Below, one piece after another: positions 26,998 to 34,116 of a stretch of 34,116 nucleotides of DNA. A program made the translations under genes and the position numbers. Where the stretch lies: positions 1-34,116 of the forward strand of contig NZ_JALLIY010000032.1 of assembly GCF_023242315.1 (NCBI RefSeq). Reading direction: 5' to 3'. Under the pieces are notes generated by a model. That model did no database searches and was not told the DNA's origin. It saw only the letters and a program-made list of their open reading frames with translations. This DNA is from Pseudomonas sp. MWU13-2105. GTDB taxonomy: Bacteria; Pseudomonadota; Gammaproteobacteria; Pseudomonadales; Pseudomonadaceae. The number at the start of each line of letters is the position of its first letter. The stretch's first letter is position 1.

Positions 26998-28110
26998 TCA
27001 GTCGCTGAGCAGGCGTCCGTGGCGAAGCGGCACGCGCCCCGCCACCTTGGCCAGCCAGCTCGAGGGTTGGGCGTAACGCAGCCGCTCCACGGCATACAAC
27101 ACACCGCTCGTGCCGGCACACACGGTGCTGACCCGGTCGGACAAGGGATCGATCACTTCGAACAGCGGCTCGCCGGCTTCCACCCAGCAGCCCACCGGGC
27201 GCAGGAAACTCAACACACCCGGATGCGGTGCGTAGAGCAACTCGGTGCCCTCGAACGGCATGCCCTCGCAAGGTTCCTGTCGCGCGGCCGGCCATTCGCC
27301 GTCGATCAGGCCCTGCTCCGCGAGGAACGCGAGAATCCCTTCGGCCTGGGCCTCGGCTTGCTCGCGAGCGGTATCGGCCTGGCCGCCCAACTCAATGGTG
27401 GTGGCCATGCACGCCAAAGGGATCCGCGCGTCCGGGAACGCCTGCGACAGGCGCAGCCACGGCAACGAACAGGCTTCGTCGAACGAGCTGCCGCCCGACT
27501 CTTCCGCCAGCAGCCCGACGCGAACATCGAGGTGCGCGGCCAGGGAACGCCAGTGCGGCCAGTGCTGGGGAAAGGTGTACATGTGCAACGCGGCTTCGCT
27601 GTCGCAATGCAGGTCGAGCACCAGGTCGGCGTCGCAGGCGTGGTTCAGCAGCACGCGTTGCATGCCTTGCAACTGACTGGTCGCCGCCGGCAGCGCAGCC
27701 AGCACTTCCAGCATGGCCTGGCGAATCAGTTGCACGTTGGCGTGCGGGTCATCGCCCAGGCGATCTTTCACCAGGGCGCTGACCGGCTCGGTCAACTGGA
27801 CGAAATCGCGATTGAAGTTCTTGCCACTGCCGTACTCGAAACGGCCTTGATGATTACCCTGCAGCAACTGGCCGAGGCCGATCGGATTGGCCACCGGCAC
27901 CAGTTCGATCACGCCCTTGAGGGCTCCACGGGCCTCCAGCTCGACCAGGCGTTTTTTCAGCTCCCAGGCCGTACGCATGCCCGGCAACTCGTCGGCATGC
28001 AGGCTCGCCTGGATATAGGCCTTGCGCTCGCCAGCGCCGAAACGGAACACCGACAGCTGGCGCTCCGTGCCCAGGCTACTCCAGGGCAGGGAATGATCGA
28101 TACGTTCCAT
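26998..28110 (-). CDS. aotO: AotO, succinylglutamate desuccinylase/aspartoacylase-family protein
   Basis: 370 residues. Zinc-site motifs of the AstE/AspA family are present: IQASLHADELPGMRTAWELK (H..E, about 34-53) and LDLHCDSEAALHMYT near 165-180. The last 90 residues form a small barrel-like tail (GVLSFLRPVGCWVEAGEPLFEVIDP). It is placed between aotM (2 bp) and aotP, as in P. aeruginosa, where it is reported as dispensable for arginine/ornithine uptake as I recall. The substrate is unknown; amide or acyl-amino acid hydrolysis is the expected chemistry. It is not the same as the true AstE at 11982. Confidence 0.9.
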   Translation of the reverse strand: MERIDHSLPWSSLGTERQLSVFRFGAGERKAYIQASLHADELPGMRTAWELKKRLVELEARGALKGVIELVPVANPIGLGQLLQGNHQGRFEYGSGKNFNRDFVQLTEPVSALVKDRLGDDPHANVQLIRQAMLEVLAALPAATSQLQGMQRVLLNHACDADLVLDLHCDSEAALHMYTFPQHWPHWRSLAAHLDVRVGLLAEESGGSSFDEACSLPWLRLSQAFPDARIPLACMATTIELGGQADTAREQAEAQAEGILAFLAEQGLIDGEWPAARQEPCEGMPFEGTELLYAPHPGVLSFLRPVGCWVEAGEPLFEVIDPLSDRVSTVCAGTSGVLYAVERLRYAQPSSWLAKVAGRVPLRHGRLLSD

Positions 28111-28112
28111 AG

Positions 28113-28811
28113 TCAGTGCTTCCTCGGAGCCAGGTAACCCAACCAGCGGCGCTCAGCCAACTTGAACAGCCGCACCAGGATAAAGGTCAGGCACAGGTAG
28201 AACGCGCCGGCGGTGATGTAGGCCTCGAACGGCAGGTAATACTGGGCGTTGACCGTACGCGCGGCACCGGTGATGTCGATCAGGGTGACGATGGACGCCA
28301 GGCTCGTGGTCTGCAGCATCATGATCACTTCGTTGCTGTACTGCGGCAACGCCCGGCGCAGGGCCGACGGCAGCAGGATGCGGCGGTACAGCTTATAGCG
28401 CGACATACCCATGGCCTTGGCCGCCTCGATCTCGCCATTGGGCGTGGCCCGCAGGCTGCCGGCGATGATTTCGGCGGTGTAGGCGCTGGTGTTGATGGCA
28501 AAGGCCAGGCAGGCACAGAAGGTCGCGCTCGACAGCCAGGGCCAGAGGAAACTCTCGCGCACCGCCTCGAACTGGGCCAGGCCATAGTAGATCAGGAACA
28601 GCTGCACCAGCATCGGCGTGCCGCGGATCACGTAGGTGTAGAGCCAGGCGCTCATGTTCACCAGCGGCCGCTTGGACACCCGCATCAGCCCCAGGGGCAA
28701 TGCCGCCAGCAGGCCGAACAGCAAGGACAAGGCCAGCAGCTTCAAGGTGGTCAGCAGGCCGCCGAGGTACAGCGGCATGGCTGCCCAGATGACGTTGTAG
28801 TCGAAGATCAT
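28113..28811 (-). CDS. aotM: Arginine/ornithine ABC transporter permease AotM
   Basis: 232 residues, HisM type. About five membrane helices, with the inner-membrane EAA loop IEAAKAMGMSRYKLYRRILLP near residues 125-145 that docks on AotP. It overlaps aotQ by 4 bp (ATGA-type) and is followed by aotO after 1-2 bp, showing tight translational coupling. Confidence 0.96.
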   Translation of the reverse strand: MIFDYNVIWAAMPLYLGGLLTTLKLLALSLLFGLLAALPLGLMRVSKRPLVNMSAWLYTYVIRGTPMLVQLFLIYYGLAQFEAVRESFLWPWLSSATFCACLAFAINTSAYTAEIIAGSLRATPNGEIEAAKAMGMSRYKLYRRILLPSALRRALPQYSNEVIMMLQTTSLASIVTLIDITGAARTVNAQYYLPFEAYITAGAFYLCLTFILVRLFKLAERRWLGYLAPRKH

Positions 28812-29497
28812 AGATCAGCCGCCCTTACGCCTACCGAGTAGCGCTTCTCAAGGTGACGCAGTGCCAGCAACGAGACGCTGGTGATCACCAGGTACATCGC
28901 CGCCACCGCGAGGAAGAAGGTGAAAGGCTCGCGGGTGGCATCCGCCGCCTGCTTGGCCTTGAACATCATGTCTTGCAGGCCGACCACGGAAATCAGCGCG
29001 GTGGCCTTGGTCAGGACCAGCCAGTTGTTGGTGAAGCCGGGAATCGCCAGGCGAATCATCTGCGGCACCAGCACCCGGAAAAACACTTGCAGGCTGCTCA
29101 TGCCGTATGACATGCCGGCTTCGGCCTGGCCCTTGGGGATCGCCATGAACGCCCCACGGAAGGTTTCCGACAGGTAGGCGCCGAAAATGAAACCCAGGGT
29201 GCCGATACCGGCGACCAGGGGGTTGAGGTCGATGTAGTCGTCGTAACCGAGCAGCGGCGCGACGCGGTTGAGCAGGTCCTGGCCACCATAGAAGATCAGC
29301 AGGATCAGCACCAGGTCGGGAATCCCACGGATGACCGTGGCATACAGGTCGCCGAGCCAGGCCAGCCAACGCACCGGCGACAGGCGCAAGGCCACCCCGA
29401 TCAGGCCCAGGACAATAGCCAGGGCCATGGACGACAAGGCGAGCTGAAGCGTCAGCCAAACGCCATCGAGGATCACAGCCCCGTAGCCTTTCAACAT
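28808..29497 (-). CDS. aotQ: Arginine/ornithine ABC transporter permease AotQ
   Basis: 229 residues, HisQ type. It starts MLKGYGAVILDGVWLTLQLA. The EAA-like loop QAEAGMSYGMSSLQVFFRVLVP lies near 120-142, with about five membrane helices. It pairs with AotM to form the pore. It is 91 bp after aotJ, with a terminator-like hairpin in the gap that may lower expression relative to the binding protein. Confidence 0.96.
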   Translation of the reverse strand: MLKGYGAVILDGVWLTLQLALSSMALAIVLGLIGVALRLSPVRWLAWLGDLYATVIRGIPDLVLILLIFYGGQDLLNRVAPLLGYDDYIDLNPLVAGIGTLGFIFGAYLSETFRGAFMAIPKGQAEAGMSYGMSSLQVFFRVLVPQMIRLAIPGFTNNWLVLTKATALISVVGLQDMMFKAKQAADATREPFTFFLAVAAMYLVITSVSLLALRHLEKRYSVGVRAADL

Positions 29498-29522
29498 GAT
29501 TCAGATCCTCGGAATTAGGGAT

Positions 29523-29566
29523 GAAAAAATGGCGCAAACCTCAGAGCTCCTGCTGCTTGCGCCATT
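29523..29566 (-). terminator. Partial terminator / attenuator between aotJ and aotQ
   Basis: Inverted repeat GGCGCAA (29531-29537) / TTGCGCC (29557-29563), extended by AT pairs. On the minus strand it is followed by a T run (29528-29523). The position just after the binding-protein gene is typical for setting excess of periplasmic protein over permease. Confidence 0.7.
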
Positions 29567-29588
29567 TCGGACTTGTCACCGCGGCGGG

Positions 29589-30365
29589 TTACTTGCCGTA
29601 GATATCGAAGTCGAAGTACTTGTCCTGGATCTGCTTGTACGTGCCGTTGGCACGGATCGCGACGATAGCGGCGTTGATCTTGTCCAGATCGGCCTTGTCG
29701 CCTTTGCGCACGGCGATACCGATGCCGTCACCGAAGTATTTTTCGTCGGTGAATTGCGGACCGACAAAAGCGAAGCCCTTGCCGGAATCGGTCTTCAGGA
29801 AACCGTCCTGCAGCAGGGTGGCGTCAGCCACGGTACCGTCGAGGCGACCGGCGGCCACGTCCAGGTAGATCTCGTTCTGCGAACCGTAAGGCTTGATTTC
29901 AGCGCCCAGCGGCTTGAGGACTTCTTCAGCGAAGCGGTTGTGGATCGAACCGCGCTGCACACCGATCTTCTTGCCCTTGAGCTCGGACAGGTTGTCACTG
30001 ACAACGCTGCCTTCCTTCATCACCAGGCGAGCCGGGGTGTTGTAGTACTTGTTGGTGAAATCGACCGACTTCTTGCGATCGTCGGTGATCGACATCGACG
30101 ACAGGATAGCGTCGATCTTGCGCACCTTGAGGGCCGGGATCAGGCCGTCGAACTCTTGCTCGACCCAGACGCACTTGATCTTCATCTCTGCGCACAGGGC
30201 GTTGCCGATGTCGTAGTCGAAACCGACGATGCTGCCGTCCGGCGCCTTGGAGGCGAACGGAGGGTAGGCGGCTTCGATACCAATTTTCAGTGGCTTTTCA
30301 TCGGCGAATGTCGGCAGCGACAGCACGGACAGTGCCAGGGCGCCAAGCAGCACGAGTTTCTTCAT
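29589..30365 (-). CDS. aotJ: Arginine/ornithine periplasmic binding protein
   Basis: 258 residues, MKKLVLLGALALSVLSLPTF followed by A-D: a textbook signal peptide with cleavage after residue 21 or so (TFA|DEKPLKIG). The start at 30365 has GGAG seven bases upstream. SBP_bac_3 fold motifs: IGIEAAYPPFASKAPDGSIVGFDYDIGNAL, then DAILSSMSITDDRKKSVDFT. It captures arginine/ornithine in the periplasm and delivers them to AotQM. It is the first gene of aotJQMOP-argR; the upstream region carries ArgR-type half-sites. Confidence 0.97.
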   Translation of the reverse strand: MKKLVLLGALALSVLSLPTFADEKPLKIGIEAAYPPFASKAPDGSIVGFDYDIGNALCAEMKIKCVWVEQEFDGLIPALKVRKIDAILSSMSITDDRKKSVDFTNKYYNTPARLVMKEGSVVSDNLSELKGKKIGVQRGSIHNRFAEEVLKPLGAEIKPYGSQNEIYLDVAAGRLDGTVADATLLQDGFLKTDSGKGFAFVGPQFTDEKYFGDGIGIAVRKGDKADLDKINAAIVAIRANGTYKQIQDKYFDFDIYGK

Positions 30366-30524
30366 CTTGAGACTCCATCGGTCAAGGGCAAAACGGCAGA
30401 GTGAGCAACAGCCCAATATGCGGATGGGAAAGCAGTCTTCGCGTAACGGTCGGCGGCGAGCACCTTCAAGGCGCGCCACGACAAGCGAGTGATCGGCATT
30501 CTAACGACAGGTCCGAAGCCGATA

Positions 30525-30540
30525 TTTCCTCAATGCGACA
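30525..30540 (-). promoter_or_regulatory. Candidate ArgR half-site upstream of aotJ
   Basis: TGTCGCATTGAGGAAA read on the minus strand, an exact TGTCGC-N8-AA match, 160 bp upstream of aotJ. Two degenerate TGTCGT half-sites in the same orientation follow at 30504-30509 and 30478-30483. The rest of 30366-30967 contains no plausible gene apart from a REP at 30919-30943. Confidence 0.55.
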
Positions 30541-30918
30541 ACTAATTACAGAAGCGCCGAGAAAGCGGGATGGACACGTTGACAACTCTTGATTTTCATG
30601 CAAGAGCAAAAGAAGGGATAACCGATCTATCCTGCAAATAGCGGGCCTATTATTGGCAAAGCCTTCTATTCCGGCAAGCACGGCGTTCAATGAGATTTAA
30701 AAGGCCGTGGATTCGGGCCGAAAATGAGCAGCGACGTTTCCCTTTGCCCCGTGTCAGGGCAGCAGGTGACACATTTGGTTACCTGCCAGACGAGCGGTAA
30801 CAGGCGAAGGAATTCACAGCAAAAACCGATATTTATCTCACTTCATCCGCCCCTCCTTCTTGCTGGACGGACTACCGTAGATGAGACCCGCAAGCCTTGC
30901 GGCGCCCATGCGGCCGCC

Positions 30919-30943
30919 ATCGCCGGCAAGCCGGCGCCTACAA
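30919..30943 (-). repeat. REP element
   Basis: ATCGCCGGCAAGCCGGCGCC... to CTACAA, the reverse of the Pseudomonas REP core TTGTAGGCGCCGGCTTGCCG. It is located between aotJ and the acs terminator. Confidence 0.75.
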
Positions 30944-30967
30944 AAGACAAACGCCTGTCCAGAACGC

Positions 30968-31005
30968 AAAAAAAAGCCCCACCCGGCACAATGCCGGACG
31001 GGGCT
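30968..31005 (-). terminator. Intrinsic terminator of acs
   Basis: Stem AGCCCC-x-CCGGCA (30975-30988) / TGCCGG-x-GGGGCT (30992-31005) with a 3-nt loop. On the minus strand it ends in eight T residues (30975-30968). It lies 20 bp after the acs stop. Confidence 0.92.
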
Positions 31006-31025
31006 CAGTCAACCTTGAACGCTTG

Positions 31026-32981
<1,956 letters not shown>

Positions 32982-33339
32982 CTTTCTTACCTCGGTGGAT
33001 ATGTTGTTGTTTTATGACCCACTTGTAGCCGGGCCTGCGCCTTGAAGCCATTCGACGATGGTAGTAACAAACCCCGACAAAAGCTCGTATCAACCGCCGC
33101 AAGGCCTCAGGCACGCTGCCCGTGGCGATTTCCGAGGTACTGAAAATAACTCGAAAAGCAGGCCGGGGAGACGTTTTTCGACGATTGTTACAGGTTTTGT
33201 CAATAGTCTTTATCAAAACCCCCTCTATATGAATAGTTTGCAGACTCTTAACATTCGCTTCGCCAACTAAGGCAACGAATTAACTTAGCGACAGCCCCCA
33301 CGAAGGCCGTTAATTCGAACTCAAATCAACGCCGTTGTA
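32982..33339. other. Divergent intergenic region acs / DUF2790 gene
   Basis: No plausible gene. Carries the acs leader and the upstream region of the small exported gene. No operator could be identified with confidence. Confidence 0.4.
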
Positions 33340-33364
33340 CACGTAGCCTGACAAGGGCTACGTG
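33340..33364. promoter_or_regulatory. Perfect inverted repeat upstream of the DUF2790 gene
   Basis: CACGTAGCC (33340-33348), 7-nt spacer TGACAAG, GGCTACGTG (33356-33364), 31 bp before the start codon. No T run follows, so it is more likely an operator or 5'-UTR hairpin than a terminator. Confidence 0.5.
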
Positions 33365-33395
33365 ACCCCTTACGACCCGAAGAAGGTAAATCGAG

Positions 33396-33659
33396 ATGAA
33401 AGCTCTAGTCGTTCTGGCCCTCAGCAGCCTGTGTGCAACCGCCATGGCTGACGAGACTCCAACCGACGCTGCCAGCCACAACGTTCCGGTGGAACAGTAC
33501 ACTTACAGTTCTCACCCGGACATTAAAAAAGTTATCTCCATGAGTGAAGTACCGGATGTTTGCGAAGTTGTCCCGGCGCGCATGGTCTATGAAGACTCGC
33601 AAGGTACCCGGCATATCATGGAATACCGCATCATGGGTAACGGTTGTTCCCACGGTTAA
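33396..33659 (+). CDS. DUF2790 family small periplasmic protein
   Basis: 87 residues: signal peptide MKALVVLALSSLCATAMA|DE, then a mature 69-residue domain. The conserved features are VEQYTYSSHPDIKKVISM, two cysteines (VCEVV and GNGCSHG) likely to form a disulfide, and MVYEDSQGTRHIMEYRIMG. AAGGT precedes the start. This small family is restricted to and multi-copy in pseudomonads; its function is unknown, although members are often stress- or metal-responsive. It stands alone with a hairpin on each side. Confidence 0.88.
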   Translation: MKALVVLALSSLCATAMADETPTDAASHNVPVEQYTYSSHPDIKKVISMSEVPDVCEVVPARMVYEDSQGTRHIMEYRIMGNGCSHG

Positions 33660-33693
33660 AATCCCGGCCTGATCCAGCCTTGCAAAACCACCC

Positions 33694-33717
33694 GCCGCAG
33701 GAAGCGCTTCTTGCGGC
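33694..33717 (+). terminator. Hairpin after the DUF2790 gene, possible terminator
   Basis: Near-perfect 12-bp palindrome GCCGCAGGAAGC / GCTTCTTGCGGC with one G-T pair, 35 bp after the stop. No strong T tract follows on either strand, so termination would be inefficient. Confidence 0.45.
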
Positions 33718-33792
33718 AAAGGTGTTCCTCCTGCCTCCCCCCGCTGCCACGACCGCCCCATCCCTGCCCCGATCATTTCTGGCAAAAACTGG

Positions 33793-33821
33793 CTGAAACA
33801 CCCAGACAAAAACCTTATACT
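33793..33821 (+). promoter_or_regulatory. Candidate promoter for the gene at 34091
   Basis: CTGAAA (33793-33798), 17-bp spacer, TATACT (33816-33821): 4/6 and 5/6 matches to sigma70. If used, the leader would be about 260 nt, containing an inverted repeat CGTGTGA (34022-34028) / TCACACG (34050-34056). The rest of 33718-34090 shows no gene. Confidence 0.4.
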
Positions 33822-34090
33822 GTCGGCATCCATTCGCGCCTGAAAAAGCGTCGAATCGAACTGCAAACCCTCGTTGATTCAGGCCCTTGCAGGCCACAGG
33901 GGAAGGCCCGGCGCCCTCTCCCGTCGACGACACGGGGTCATCCCGTACCTATTCCATGTTTTTGCGTGCACGAACCGCTGCTGCAAGCAACATATCCTTT
34001 AGATCCAAAGCGGCCATTGGTCGTGTGACAAGCAAACCATCAATGTTTTTCACACGGGCATCAGGCCCTCACGCAGGAGACGACACGTCA

Positions 34091-34116
34091 TGCTGAGCTG
34101 GGACGAATTCGACAAA
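34091..34116 (+). CDS. nrdB: Start of ribonucleotide reductase subunit beta (partial)
   Basis: Only MLSWDEFD plus one lysine codon is inside the window. AGGAG at 34076-34080 gives a proper ribosome site. The sequence matches the N-terminus I remember for the class Ia NrdB (R2) of Pseudomonas, which makes the diferric-tyrosyl radical for deoxynucleotide synthesis. Eight to nine residues are too few for certainty, and no nrdA or clear NrdR box is seen upstream in the window. Confidence 0.5.

Noticed and set aside
33660..34090. NrdR boxes before the probable nrdB
   Set aside because: No pair of ACACwATATwTwGTGT-like sites was found by eye.

Overview
The window is a piece of a Pseudomonas chromosome, most likely from the P. 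fluorescens group. The evidence is the gene order alaS-lysC-rsmA-tRNA, the complete arginine succinyltransferase (ast/aru) cluster next to aotJQMOP-argR, an AmrZ homologue, GC-rich coding sequence and several Pseudomonas-type REP palindromes. No insertion sequence, phage gene or CRISPR array is visible. Almost everything is core metabolism and regulation; the accessory content is two large putative effector/toxin genes set into the arginine cluster.

Layout. 1-1203: REP, tRNA-Arg(CCU) and two small membrane or secreted proteins of unknown function. 1204-4319: amrZ with a good AlgU-type promoter, mgtE (Mg2+ transport) and a small exported protein. 4350-9290: on the minus strand alaS, lysC, rsmA, tRNA-Ser(GCU) and two identical tRNA-Arg(ACG). 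9565-10387: an FMN riboswitch controlling a type II lumazine synthase. 10503-11972: a putative M91-family zinc protease carrying RTX-like repeats. 11982-19864: on the minus strand aruC, aruF, aruG, astD, astB, a His-tailed small protein and astE. 20129-25084: a 1651-residue protein with a dermonecrotic-toxin-like N-terminus and two leucine-rich-repeat blocks. 25088-30365: on the minus strand aotJ, aotQ, aotM, aotO, aotP and argR. 31026-32981: acs. 33396-33659: a DUF2790 protein. 34091 to the edge: the first residues of what is probably nrdB.

How they fit together. AotJQMP imports arginine/ornithine. ArgR, encoded at the end of the same operon, senses arginine and should activate aot and aru; TGTCGC-type half-sites lie upstream of both aotJ and aruC. 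AruFG, AstB, AruC, AstD and AstE then convert arginine to glutamate, succinate, CO2 and ammonia. The two effector-like genes lie on the opposite strand. They run convergently into astE and argR with gaps of only 9 and 3 bp. The larger one shares a 264-bp divergent control region with aruC, so arginine-linked expression of a toxin-like protein is a testable idea. Functions are inferred from sequence recognition only; no database search was run.
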